A DNA stretch of 64,000 nucleotides from Allostella sp. ATCC 35155. GTDB lineage: Bacteria > Pseudomonadota > Alphaproteobacteria > ATCC43930 > Allostellaceae. Positions 27,757-36,324 of this stretch are shown piece by piece; position 1 is the stretch's first letter; every line of letters starts with the position of its first letter. The position numbers were made by a program, and so were the translations under genes. Location: the NCBI GenBank assembly GCA_006738865.1, contig AP019701.1, positions 1,422,001 through 1,486,000 on the forward strand, in the 5' to 3' direction. The notes under the pieces were generated by a model. That model searched no databases. It was given only the letters and a program-made list of their open reading frames with translations, and was not told the DNA's origin.

Positions 27757-28224
27757 ATGCGCCGTACCATGATCGAAAAGACACTGATCGCCGGGTCGCT
27801 GGCGCTCGGGCTGGCATGGACCGGCGGAGCCGCGGCGCAGCAGGTCATCGTCGACCCGCAGCAGATCGCGCAGTGCCTGTGCCTGGAGCAGACCCTGGCC
27901 CAGCGCGGCAGCGAGATGAATGCGCGCCGCGCCGCCTACGACCAGCGCACCGCCGAGCTCGACCAGCTCGATCGCCGCATCGCCGGCGAGCGTGCGATGG
28001 TGAACTCGGCCGACCCGATCCAGGTCGCGCGCTTCCGCGACCTCGTCGACCAGCGCGACCGGATGGCGGCGGACCTCGACCGTGGTGTGATCGGGGACCT
28101 GCAGGTCGCGGTCGGGCGCTACAACGAGACGGTGGCGCAGCACCGCACCTATTGCGGCAACCGCTTCTATGAGCAGAACATCCTCGAACGCGTCCGGATG
28201 ACGCTGGTCTGCCCGCGCGGCTGA
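27757..28224 (+). CDS. Secreted/periplasmic coiled-coil protein of unknown function
   Basis: 155 residues from ATG 27757 after GGAGAAGG. A signal peptide ends near GGAAAQQ. Residues 45-110 are rich in heptad-like Glu/Arg/Leu (TAELDQLDRRIAGERAMV) suggesting a coiled coil. Four cysteines (CLC near 40, YCGNRF, LVCPRG) may form disulfides in the periplasm. No family recognised. Confidence 0.7.
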   Translation: MRRTMIEKTLIAGSLALGLAWTGGAAAQQVIVDPQQIAQCLCLEQTLAQRGSEMNARRAAYDQRTAELDQLDRRIAGERAMVNSADPIQVARFRDLVDQRDRMAADLDRGVIGDLQVAVGRYNETVAQHRTYCGNRFYEQNILERVRMTLVCPRG

Positions 28225-28297
28225 TCCGGCGGCGGCCGCTCCGACGGGCGGGGCGAACCCCGGTTCGCACCCGCCCCGTTTGCGAATCCCGTCCTCG

Positions 28298-29350
28298 CTA
28301 CCGAACCACGATCTCCGTCCGGACCGGCTCCGACAGCGGCTTGCCGTCGCGCTGATAGGTGATCTCGGCGCGATAGGTGCCGGTCGGCCAGCCGCTTTGC
28401 GGCCGCTTGCGCCCGGCCGAGCGGAAGATGCGCGCCTGGTCCTTCTCGATCCGCTGCTGCGTCTGCAGGATCGGCTTGCCGTCCGGCGCCAGCAGCCGCA
28501 GCACCAGCACATCGTCGGTCACGACGTTGTAGATCTCGGTCCAGACGACGAGTGCTTCGGCGTCGGTCGGCGCCGTTCGGTGGTCGAGTTCGCCGGCGCG
28601 TGCCTTGCGGATGTCCGGCCGTCCCGGCGCGATGCCCGCGATGTGGATGGCGCCGGCCTTGTAGGGCAGCTGGGGAAGAACGTCCTGCTGCCAGAGCGGA
28701 GCCTTTCCCGGCTGGCATTCGGCCGCTTCCCCCTCGCCGACGAAGGGGTCGAGCACCTTGCCGTTGCGGCGCACGGTCATGTGGATGTGCGGGAACTCGG
28801 TCTTGCCCGACAGGCCGACGAGGCCGATGGTCTGCCCGGCCGCCACCCGCTCCCGCGGCTTGACCCGGACGCTGCCGCGCCGCAGGTGGCAATACTGCGT
28901 CTGCCAGCCGTCGCCGTGCTCGATGACGACGCCGTTGCCGCACTCGCGCTTGGCGATCGCGTCCGGCTTGGCGTCGCGGAAGCTGACGTCGTCCATCTCG
29001 TCGCGGATCGCGCGCACCACGCCGGCGGCCGCGGCCAGGACCGGGACGCCGTCGCGCATCGCGCGCAAATCGCGGATGGCGATGTCGGTGCCATTGTGCG
29101 TGTCGTAGGACATGACGCCGCAGCGATAGTCCTTGCGCCCCGGCCCCGGGTCGCGGTCGACATAGTTGACGACCCAGCAGTCGACGCCGGGGCGGCAGTC
29201 GATCGGCAGGCCGAGGCGGATGCCGTCTGCCGACGCGGGAACCGCGGTCAGGAGGGCGAGGGCCGCGACGACGGCACCCAGCAGCGGTTGCCCGGCGCCG
29301 GCCGGGTTTGCTCTAGTATCCCTCCACCGACGCCGAAGGCCGCCTGGCAT
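28298..29350 (-). CDS. M23 family metallopeptidase (LytM-like)
   Basis: 350 residues. The catalytic zinc motif is HNGTDIAI (HxxxD, about 105), with HGDGWQTQYCHL and EFPHIHMTV (HxH) further on. A hydrophobic signal stretch LLGAVVAALALLTAVPASA precedes the mature domain, and a beta-rich C-terminal domain ends DGKPLSEPVRTEIVV. M23 enzymes cut peptidoglycan cross-links. ATG 29350 is the only good start, giving a long basic n-region; it overlaps the ATG (29349) of the divergent ligase gene, so the true start is not certain. Confidence 0.82.
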   Translation of the reverse strand: MPGGLRRRWRDTRANPAGAGQPLLGAVVAALALLTAVPASADGIRLGLPIDCRPGVDCWVVNYVDRDPGPGRKDYRCGVMSYDTHNGTDIAIRDLRAMRDGVPVLAAAAGVVRAIRDEMDDVSFRDAKPDAIAKRECGNGVVIEHGDGWQTQYCHLRRGSVRVKPRERVAAGQTIGLVGLSGKTEFPHIHMTVRRNGKVLDPFVGEGEAAECQPGKAPLWQQDVLPQLPYKAGAIHIAGIAPGRPDIRKARAGELDHRTAPTDAEALVVWTEIYNVVTDDVLVLRLLAPDGKPILQTQQRIEKDQARIFRSAGRKRPQSGWPTGTYRAEITYQRDGKPLSEPVRTEIVVR

Positions 29351-30896
29351 GAACATCGCTCGCTTCCTCCATCGTTCCGCCGCCGTCTGGCCCGACCTGC
29401 CGGCGGTCGCATCGGGCGACCGGGTCGTCGCCGACTTCCGGACGCTGGGACTCCGGGTGGCGCGGCTGGCCGGCGGGCTCGGCGCGAGGCTGGGGCTGCA
29501 ATCGGGCGATCGTGTGGCGCTGATCATGCGCAACGGCCCGCACTACGTCGAGGCGATGGAGGCGGCCTGGCATGGCGGCTTCGTCGCCGTGCCGATCAAC
29601 GCCAAGCTGCACCCCAGGGAGTTCGCCTACATCCTGGACCATTCCGGCGCCAAGGCGGTGCTGGTCACCGACGACCTCGCGGAAGCGGTCGCCGCGGCGG
29701 TCGCCGAACTCGAGGTGCGGCCGCGGGTGATCCTCGTCGATTCGTCCGAGCATCGCGCCCTCTACGGCGAGCCGGTCGCGCTGGCGGCAGTCCAGCCGCG
29801 CGACACGGCCTGGCTCTTCTACACCAGCGGCACAACCGGCCGGCCGAAGGGGGCGATGCTGAGCCACCAGGTGCTGCAGGCGTTCATGCTTTCCTACTTC
29901 GCCGACGTCGACAGCCCCGGCCCCGGCGACAGCATCATCCACTGGTCGCCGATGTCGCACGGCTCGGGCATCAACATGCTGCCGAACATCGCCGCCGGGG
30001 CGGTCCAGGTGATCCCCGAGGGCGGCCACGGCGACGCGCCGACGGTGTTCGACCTGATCGCCCGCTGGCAGGGTGCCTCGCTGTTCGCCGCGCCGACCAT
30101 GGTCTGGCGCCTCGTCGACCATGCCGAGCGGACGAGCGTGGACACCCGCAACCTGCGCACGATCATCTATGGCGGCGGGCCGATGTACCTCGCCGACTGC
30201 AAGCGGGCGCTGGCGGCCTTCGGCTACAAGCTGACCCAGATCTACGGCCAGGGCGAAAGCCCGATGACGATCACCGCCCTCTCGCGCGCCATGCATGCCG
30301 ATGTCGGCCATCCGCGCTATGAGGCGCGGCTGGCGTCGGCCGGCGTCGCCCAGGCGGTCTGCGAGGTGCGCGTCTGCGACGAGGAGGATCGCGACCTGCC
30401 GGCGGGCGAGGTGGGGGAGATCCTGGTGCGCGGCGATGTCGTGATGACCGGCTACTGGCGCAACGCGGAGGCGACGGCGGCGACGCTGCGCGGCGGCTGG
30501 CTGCACACGGGCGACATGGGCGCCTTCGACGCGGACGGGTTCCTCACGCTCAAGGACCGGTCCAAGGACATGATCATCTCGGGCGGCAGCAACATCTATC
30601 CGCGCGAGGTCGAGGAGGTGCTGCTGCGCCATCCCGACGTGGCGGAGGTCTCGGTCGTCGGCCGCCCGCATGCGGAATGGGGCGAGGAGGTGGTCGCCTT
30701 CGTGGTCGGTCGGGGCGGGGCGACGGTCGCCGCGGCGGAACTCGACCGTCTCTGCCTCGACCACATTGCGCGTTTCAAGCGGCCGAAGGACTATCGCTTC
30801 GTCGACGCGCTGCCGAAGAACAACTATGGAAAGGTGCTCAAGACGGCCCTGCGCGAGACGCTGGCCGCTGCCGGTACCGATCAGGGGAGGTCGTGA
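29349..30896 (+). CDS. Acyl-CoA synthetase (AMP-forming), class I
   Basis: 515 residues. Motifs are TSGTTGRPKGAMLSH (P-loop), QIYGQGESPM, GWLHTGDMGAFD, then LKDRSKDMIISGGSNIYPREVE and the C-terminal catalytic lysine in NNYGKVLK. This is the usual length of fatty-acid or aromatic-acid CoA ligases. The downstream cupin gene begins three bases after its stop, so they form an operon. The acid substrate is unknown. Confidence 0.92.
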   Translation: MNIARFLHRSAAVWPDLPAVASGDRVVADFRTLGLRVARLAGGLGARLGLQSGDRVALIMRNGPHYVEAMEAAWHGGFVAVPINAKLHPREFAYILDHSGAKAVLVTDDLAEAVAAAVAELEVRPRVILVDSSEHRALYGEPVALAAVQPRDTAWLFYTSGTTGRPKGAMLSHQVLQAFMLSYFADVDSPGPGDSIIHWSPMSHGSGINMLPNIAAGAVQVIPEGGHGDAPTVFDLIARWQGASLFAAPTMVWRLVDHAERTSVDTRNLRTIIYGGGPMYLADCKRALAAFGYKLTQIYGQGESPMTITALSRAMHADVGHPRYEARLASAGVAQAVCEVRVCDEEDRDLPAGEVGEILVRGDVVMTGYWRNAEATAATLRGGWLHTGDMGAFDADGFLTLKDRSKDMIISGGSNIYPREVEEVLLRHPDVAEVSVVGRPHAEWGEEVVAFVVGRGGATVAAAELDRLCLDHIARFKRPKDYRFVDALPKNNYGKVLKTALRETLAAAGTDQGRS

Positions 30897-30898
30897 TC

Positions 30899-31453
30899 AT
30901 GTTCGATGTCGAGCGTTTCGTGGAGGAATGCCGTGCCGCGGTTGCGGCCGATCCCACCCACAAGGCGGTGCGGGAGGTGATGCTGCGGGCGATGGCCGAC
31001 CCGGGCGCGATCCTGCGCGGCGTCGGCGAGCCGGAGCGGGCCGCGGTCAACGTGATCCATCGTTCGCCGGAGCTGACCGTGCTCAACCTCGTCTGGGGAC
31101 CGCACATGACGCTCCAGCCGCACAATCACCGCATGTGGGCGGTGATCGGCATCTATACGGGCCGCGAGGACAACATCTTCTGGCGCCGCACCAAGGACGG
31201 CGAGCGCGGCATCGAGGCGGCCGGCGCCGAGGCGCTGTCCGTCGGCGACGTGGCGCCGCTCGGACGCGACATCATCCATTCCGTGACCAATCCCATTCCG
31301 CGGCTGACCGGCGCACTGCATGTCTATGGCGGCGACTTCTTTGCGCCGGGGCGCAGCCAGTGGGACCCGGAATCGCTGGCCGAGGAACCCTACAGCTCCG
31401 AGGGGCTGAAGCGGCTGTTCGAGGAGTCCAACGCCGGGCTCGCGCGCGCGTGA
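30899..31453 (+). CDS. Cupin-fold metal-dependent enzyme, cysteine-dioxygenase-like (COG5553 type)
   Basis: 184 residues from ATG 30899 after GGGGAGG. The metal site is visible as PHNHRMWAVIGIYTGRED (two histidines), with a third histidine in DIIHSVTNP. The layout matches predicted double-stranded beta-helix enzymes related to thiol dioxygenases. It is translationally adjacent to the acyl-CoA synthetase. Substrate not established. Confidence 0.78.
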   Translation: MFDVERFVEECRAAVAADPTHKAVREVMLRAMADPGAILRGVGEPERAAVNVIHRSPELTVLNLVWGPHMTLQPHNHRMWAVIGIYTGREDNIFWRRTKDGERGIEAAGAEALSVGDVAPLGRDIIHSVTNPIPRLTGALHVYGGDFFAPGRSQWDPESLAEEPYSSEGLKRLFEESNAGLARA

Positions 31454-31463
31454 GTGTCGGGGT

Positions 31464-32450
31464 TCAGGCGTCGAAATAGATGAAGTTCGCTGCCTGGAGT
31501 TGCCCCGGCAGGATTCCGACGATCGTCACCGTGTTGCCGTCGCCGAGATCGAGCAGCGTGTCCGCCCCGACCGTGGCCAGACGCCCCTGGATGGCGGAGA
31601 AGGGCGCGCCCTCGACCAGGATGGTGCCGTTGATGCCGCTCTCGATCGCGATCAGGTCTTCGCCGAGGGACAGGTCGAGAATGTGGTCGTCGCCCCCGCC
31701 GGACTGGAAGTAGAAAACGTCGAATCCTTCGCCGCCCTCCAGCGTGTCGTTGCCGTCCTCGCCATAGAGGGAGTCGCGGCCGAGATTGCCGATCAGGTGG
31801 TCGTTGCCGCCGAAGGCCGAGCCGTCGCCATAGTCGCCGAACAGCAGGTCCGCGTTCTGGCCGCCATAGACCGTGTCGCTGCCTGCGCCGCCCAGCACGG
31901 TGTCGTTGCCGATGTTGCCGTTGACGTGCCAGTCGTCGCCATTGCCGCCGAAGACGAGGTCTTCTCCCTGGCCGCCGCGGACGAAATCGCGGCCGTTGCC
32001 GCCCCAGACCGTATCGGCGCCGGTGTTGCCGTTGACGTCGTCGTCGCCGCGCCCGCCGTCGACGAGGTCGGAGCCGTCGAACCCGACCAGCCGGTCCGCT
32101 CCGTCGCTGCCATAGACCTCGTCGTCGCCCCGCAGCAGGCGGAAGACGAAGCCGAACGAATTGCCGGTGTCGCGAAAGCCGAGATACTCCTCCCAGGCGA
32201 TGTCGACGCCGGAACTGGCATAGAGATCGCCCGTCGCCGGCCATTCCTCGCCCAGCGACGTGATCGTGCCGCCGACAACCTCGCCGCCGGAGACGGCGAA
32301 TTCGCCGCCGAGATAGACCATCGTCCCGTCGGGTTCGCGGAGTACGGCACTCTCCGGCGTCGCCGCCTCGGCGGGCGTGGAGCCGGGAACGCCGGGAAAG
32401 AAGCCGGCTGCGAGCAGGTCCAGCGGTTGGCTGGCAACGACGACGGCCAT
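31464..32450 (-). CDS. RTX calcium-binding repeat protein 1
   Basis: 328 residues. An N-terminal domain of about 110 residues (GGEFAVSGGEVVGGTITSL) precedes at least ten RTX nonapeptides such as GGNGRDFVR and GGQGEDLVF from about 120 to 245. A C-terminal domain ends VGILPGQLQAANFIYFDA, a type I secretion-like tail. RTX repeats bind calcium and fold outside the cell. Its N-terminal domain resembles that of the protein at 33521-34510. No type I exporter lies nearby. Confidence 0.88.
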   Translation of the reverse strand: MAVVVASQPLDLLAAGFFPGVPGSTPAEAATPESAVLREPDGTMVYLGGEFAVSGGEVVGGTITSLGEEWPATGDLYASSGVDIAWEEYLGFRDTGNSFGFVFRLLRGDDEVYGSDGADRLVGFDGSDLVDGGRGDDDVNGNTGADTVWGGNGRDFVRGGQGEDLVFGGNGDDWHVNGNIGNDTVLGGAGSDTVYGGQNADLLFGDYGDGSAFGGNDHLIGNLGRDSLYGEDGNDTLEGGEGFDVFYFQSGGGDDHILDLSLGEDLIAIESGINGTILVEGAPFSAIQGRLATVGADTLLDLGDGNTVTIVGILPGQLQAANFIYFDA

Positions 32451-32583
32451 GGTTCGCCCCCCCGAAAAGACGAATCTGCGACGCGCGAATCTACCACGTC
32501 ACGGGAGTGGCGGGGATCGAACTTGGCCGATCGGGCGTTTGACGGAGCGGCCGGTCGAACTGTAAATTAGATGAGACTTATAT

Positions 32584-33519
32584 ATGGAGCCTGCCATGGC
32601 CGACACGCATGTCGAGACCGCGTCCGCCCAGGTTCGCGCGGCGGCCGCTGCCGGGGCGACGCCCGAGGTCCGGACCTTCTTCGACGAGGCGACGTTCACG
32701 GCGACTCACGTCGTTCACGACCCGAAGACCCGGCGGGCGGCCATCGTCGACAGCGTGCTCGACTTCGACGCGGCGGCCGGCCGGACCGACACGCGCTCGG
32801 CCGACGCGATCGTCCGCCATGTCGAGGAGGCCGGCCTGACGGTCGACTGGCTGCTCGAGACCCACGCCCATGCCGACCATCTGTCGGCGGCGCCGCATCT
32901 GCAGGACCGGCTGGGCGGCCGCCTGGCGATCGGCCGCTCGATCGTGACCGTGCAGGAGACGTTCGCGGGGATCTTCAACCTGGAGCCGGAGTTCGCCCGC
33001 GACGGCTCGCAGTTCGACGTCCTGTTCGACGACGGCTCGACCTTCGCGATCGGCGGCATCCCGGCGGTTGCGCTGCATGTCCCCGGCCATACGCCGGCCG
33101 ACATGGCCTATGTCGTCGGCGACGCCGTCTTCACCGGGGATACCATCTTCATGCCGGACTACGGCACCGCCCGGGCGGACTTTCCCGGCGGCGATGCGCG
33201 GCGGCTGTTCGGCTCGATCCGGCGCCTGCTGTCGCTGCCGGGGGAGGCGCGGCTCTTCCTCTGCCACGACTACAAGGCGCCCGGTCGCGACCAATTCGTC
33301 TGGGAAACCACGGTCGCCGCCGAGCGGACGGACAATATCCACGTCCATGACGGGGTCGGCGAAGCGGAGTTCGTCCAGATGCGGACCGAGCGCGACCGCA
33401 CGCTGTCGATGCCGAAGCTGATCCTGCCTTCGATCCAGGTGAACATCCGCGGCGGGCGGCTGCCGCCGCCCGAAGGCGACGGCCACCGCTACTTGAAGCT
33501 GCCGCTGAACCGTCTCTAG
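32584..33519 (+). CDS. MBL-fold metallohydrolase, persulfide dioxygenase-like
   Basis: 311 residues. The metallo-beta-lactamase motif is ETHAHADHLSAAPHLQ, with HVPGHTPADM and an FTGDTIFMPDYGTARADF stretch typical of ETHE1/Blh persulfide dioxygenases, then FLCHDYKAPGRD. These enzymes oxidise glutathione persulfide in sulfide detoxification, using one iron. No rhodanese domain or BigR-type regulator is adjacent. It is divergent from RTX protein 1 and convergent with RTX protein 2. Confidence 0.9.
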   Translation: MEPAMADTHVETASAQVRAAAAAGATPEVRTFFDEATFTATHVVHDPKTRRAAIVDSVLDFDAAAGRTDTRSADAIVRHVEEAGLTVDWLLETHAHADHLSAAPHLQDRLGGRLAIGRSIVTVQETFAGIFNLEPEFARDGSQFDVLFDDGSTFAIGGIPAVALHVPGHTPADMAYVVGDAVFTGDTIFMPDYGTARADFPGGDARRLFGSIRRLLSLPGEARLFLCHDYKAPGRDQFVWETTVAAERTDNIHVHDGVGEAEFVQMRTERDRTLSMPKLILPSIQVNIRGGRLPPPEGDGHRYLKLPLNRL

Positions 33520-33520
33520 C

Positions 33521-34510
33521 TCAGAAGAAGAACTGCACCATGTCCTGGGCCAGTGCGCCCGGCGGCACCCGCTCGACGAAGACGCCGTTGTCGTCGCCGA
33601 GGTCGATGTAGGAGCCGCCGAAGCCGTCGGCTCGGATGTTCGGCTGCAGATCGGCGAACGTTTCGATGCCCGTGCCGTTGATGTCCATCTCGATGGCGAT
33701 CCGGTCGCCTTCGCCCGGCTGGAAGTCAATGATTCGGTCGACGCCCTCGCCCGTGAAGAAGAAGAAGCGGTCGGCCCCGGTGCCGCCCACCAGCGTGTCG
33801 TTGCCGAAATCGCCATAGAGGTCGTCGTCGCCGCGGTCGCCGAACAGCAGGTCGTCGCCGCCATTGCCGCTGCCGTCGCCGTCGTCGCCGATCAGCGTGT
33901 CGTCGCCCTGGCCGCCATAGATCGTGTCGTTGCCGAGATTGCCGAAGACATAGTCGTCGCCGAGATTGCCGGTGACGAACGGATCGTCGCCGGGCCCGCC
34001 CAGCACCGTGTCGGCGCCCATGCCGCCGAACAGCCAGTCGTTGCCGCTGCCGCCGATGACCCGGTCGGCGCCGCCATTGCCGTAGGCGAGGTCGTTGCCG
34101 GGATTGCCGTTCAGCGTGTCGTCGCCGTCGAAGCCGGCGAGCGTGTCGGCGCCGGTGCTGCCGAACAGGGTGTCGGCGCCCTGCAGCAGATACTGGACAT
34201 AGCCGAAGACGTCGCCTTCCGCGCGGAACCCGAGGAACGTCTCGACATCGACGTCGCCGCCGGTCAGGTCGAAGAGGCGCGTGCCGTCGGGCAGGCCGAC
34301 GGAATAATCCTCGATGGTGCCGCCCGTCGGCTCCACGCGTTCGCCCCCTGCCGGGTACGTGAAGTCGCCGTCGATCGCGGTTCCGCCGCCTTCCGGCCGC
34401 ATCGCCACCAGCGATGTCGCGGTCGCCGTCAGGATCAGCGAATTCTCGGGCAGCGGGATCAGCTTGTCGGAGAATACGTTCAGCGACTGGGTTGCGGCGA
34501 TGAACGCCAT
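33521..34510 (-). CDS. RTX calcium-binding repeat protein 2
   Basis: 329 residues. The N-terminal 115 residues (DFTYPAGGERVEPTGGTIEDY, then FLGFRAEGDVFGYVQYLL) are related to the same part of RTX protein 1. They are followed by about twelve nonapeptides (GSTGADTLA, GGSGNDWLF, GGQGDDTLI) between 125 and 255. The C-terminus ends PPGALAQDMVQFFF, hydrophobic as in type I substrates. It is probably secreted by an exporter encoded elsewhere. Confidence 0.88.
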   Translation of the reverse strand: MAFIAATQSLNVFSDKLIPLPENSLILTATATSLVAMRPEGGGTAIDGDFTYPAGGERVEPTGGTIEDYSVGLPDGTRLFDLTGGDVDVETFLGFRAEGDVFGYVQYLLQGADTLFGSTGADTLAGFDGDDTLNGNPGNDLAYGNGGADRVIGGSGNDWLFGGMGADTVLGGPGDDPFVTGNLGDDYVFGNLGNDTIYGGQGDDTLIGDDGDGSGNGGDDLLFGDRGDDDLYGDFGNDTLVGGTGADRFFFFTGEGVDRIIDFQPGEGDRIAIEMDINGTGIETFADLQPNIRADGFGGSYIDLGDDNGVFVERVPPGALAQDMVQFFF

Positions 34511-34703
34511 CGTTCCTACCTCCTGTCCGAAAAGGCCCCCCGGCCCCGTCGTCGGCGTCCGCCTGCCGACCGTTCGTGTCCGGAAACCTAGACTGCCGCG
34601 CGATACGGCCGCAACCGGCGATCATGGGCGAGGGGCAGCGTCTGGACAGGACGGGGCGGGCGAACCAGTATGCGCCGCCATTTCGAGGGGGCGTTCCGAT
34701 CCG

Positions 34704-35552
34704 ATGAAGCTTCTGTCCTTCACTGCCGATGGCCGCGACAGCTACGGGGCCGTGGTCGGCGACGGCGTCGTCGATCTCGGGGCGCGGCTCGGCCTGCGTC
34801 GACCGACCTTGCGCGCCCTGATCGCGGCCGATGCCTACGGGGAGGCGGCGGCCCTGGTGGCGCAGGGCAAGGCCGATCATCGGCTGGCCGACATCCGCTT
34901 CCGACCGGTCGTCCCGGATCCCGGCAAGATCGTCTGCATCGGCCTCAACTATCGCGACCATGTCGCCGAGGGCGGCCGCGACGTGACCGAGAAGCCGGTC
35001 ATCTTCGCGCGCTTCGCCGACAGCCAGATCGGCCACGGCGAGGCGATGGTCCGTCCGCGCGTCTCCGACCGGCTCGACTACGAAGGCGAGCTGGCGATCG
35101 TCATCGGCAAGCCCGGCCGCCATATCGCCGAGGCCGGCGCGCTGGCCCATGTCGCCGGCTATGCCTGCTACAACGACGGTTCGGTGCGCGACTGGCAGCG
35201 GCATACGCACCAGTTCACGCCGGGCAAGAACTTCGCCGCCACCGGCGCCTTCGGGCCCTGGATGGTGACGGCGGACGAGATCCCCGACCCGACGAAACTG
35301 CGCCTGACCACCCGCCTCAACGGCGGCGTCCGCCAGGACACGACGACGGACATGATGATCTTCTCGATCCCCGAGCAGATCGCCTACATTTCGACCTTCA
35401 CGCCCCTGGCGCCGGGCGACGTCATCGTCACCGGCACGCCGGGCGGGGTCGGTTCGCGGCGCAATCCGCCCGAATACATGCGGGCGGGCGACGTGATCGA
35501 AGTGGAGATTTCCGGGGTCGGACTGCTGCGCAATCCGGTCGTCGACGAATGA
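34704..35552 (+). CDS. Fumarylacetoacetate hydrolase family protein
   Basis: 282 residues. The FAH fold is marked by PGKIVCIGLNYRDHVAE, the metal ligands in DYEGELAIVIGK, the YNDGSVRDWQ segment, then TPGKNFAATGAFGPW and TGTPGGVG. Family members cleave C-C bonds of beta-diketo or oxalocrotonate-type acids in aromatic catabolism, using Mg or Mn. Start ATG 34704 has GAGGGGGC upstream. It sits inside the RTX cluster without an obvious pathway partner. Confidence 0.92.
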   Translation: MKLLSFTADGRDSYGAVVGDGVVDLGARLGLRRPTLRALIAADAYGEAAALVAQGKADHRLADIRFRPVVPDPGKIVCIGLNYRDHVAEGGRDVTEKPVIFARFADSQIGHGEAMVRPRVSDRLDYEGELAIVIGKPGRHIAEAGALAHVAGYACYNDGSVRDWQRHTHQFTPGKNFAATGAFGPWMVTADEIPDPTKLRLTTRLNGGVRQDTTTDMMIFSIPEQIAYISTFTPLAPGDVIVTGTPGGVGSRRNPPEYMRAGDVIEVEISGVGLLRNPVVDE

Positions 35553-35596
35553 GGCGGCCGCCGGCACGGGCGGCCTGACAGACAGGAGAGGTCAGG

Positions 35597-36295
35597 ATGG
35601 CGGATCTGGTAGGGCCGACCACGGTCAATGGCGGCATCATCTTCGGCGCGTTCATCGACGACGACGTGCTCAACGGCTCGGACGCGGCGGACTCGATCCG
35701 CGGCGGGGCCGGCGACGACACGATCTTCGGGCGCGGCGGCAACGACCAGCTGTTCGGCGACAACCACGACGACTGGCTGAACGGCAACATCGGCGAGGAC
35801 CTGCTGCGCGGCGACAACGGCGACGACACGCTGCTGGGCGGCCAGGGCCAGGACTATGTCTATGGCGAGTTCGGCAACGACTTCGCCAACGGCAACATCG
35901 GCAACGACAACGTCTTCGGCTCTGCCGGCAACGACACCCTGCATGGCGGGCAGGGCATGGATTTCCTGTTCGCGGGCTCCGACGACGACTTCCTGTCGGG
36001 CGACCGAGACAACGACACGCTGCAGGGCGGCGTCGGCGCCGACCGGTTCTTCTTCACTGCGGCCGGCGGCATCGACCGCATCGACGATTACGAGCCCGGC
36101 TTCGACCGCATCCTCGTCGATGTCGAGAACGGGGCGATCAACGGCTCGCCGGTCGGCTCGATCGAGGAGCTGATCCAGCGCATCGTCGACACCGACGATG
36201 GCGCCTTCGTCCCGCTCGGCACCAGCGGCGAGGGGGTGTACCTCGTGGGGGTGACCAAGGCAGAGTTGTCGGCAGCGGATTTCGAACTGGTGTAG
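35597..36295 (+). CDS. RTX calcium-binding repeat protein 3
   Basis: 232 residues from ATG 35597 after AGGAGAGG. There is almost no N-terminal domain: nonapeptides begin by residue 25 (LNGSDAADSIRGGAGDD) and run to about 145. A C-terminal domain (FDRILVDVEN) ends VGVTKAELSAADFELV, the same tail type as RTX protein 4. It is followed after 29 bases by RTX protein 4 in the same direction. Confidence 0.88.
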   Translation: MADLVGPTTVNGGIIFGAFIDDDVLNGSDAADSIRGGAGDDTIFGRGGNDQLFGDNHDDWLNGNIGEDLLRGDNGDDTLLGGQGQDYVYGEFGNDFANGNIGNDNVFGSAGNDTLHGGQGMDFLFAGSDDDFLSGDRDNDTLQGGVGADRFFFTAAGGIDRIDDYEPGFDRILVDVENGAINGSPVGSIEELIQRIVDTDDGAFVPLGTSGEGVYLVGVTKAELSAADFELV

Positions 36296-36300
36296 CGGCG

Positions 36301-36321
36301 CCCCCGGGTGTCGCCCGGGGG
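36301..36321 (+). promoter_or_regulatory. Hairpin covering the ribosome binding site of RTX protein 4
   Basis: CCCCCGGG (36301-36308) and CCCGGGGG (36314-36321) with a TGTCG loop. The right arm is also the purine-rich ribosome binding site of the gene at 36325. The stem would hide that site or act as an intergenic attenuator or mRNA-end stabiliser. Confidence 0.55.
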
Positions 36322-36324
36322 GAT

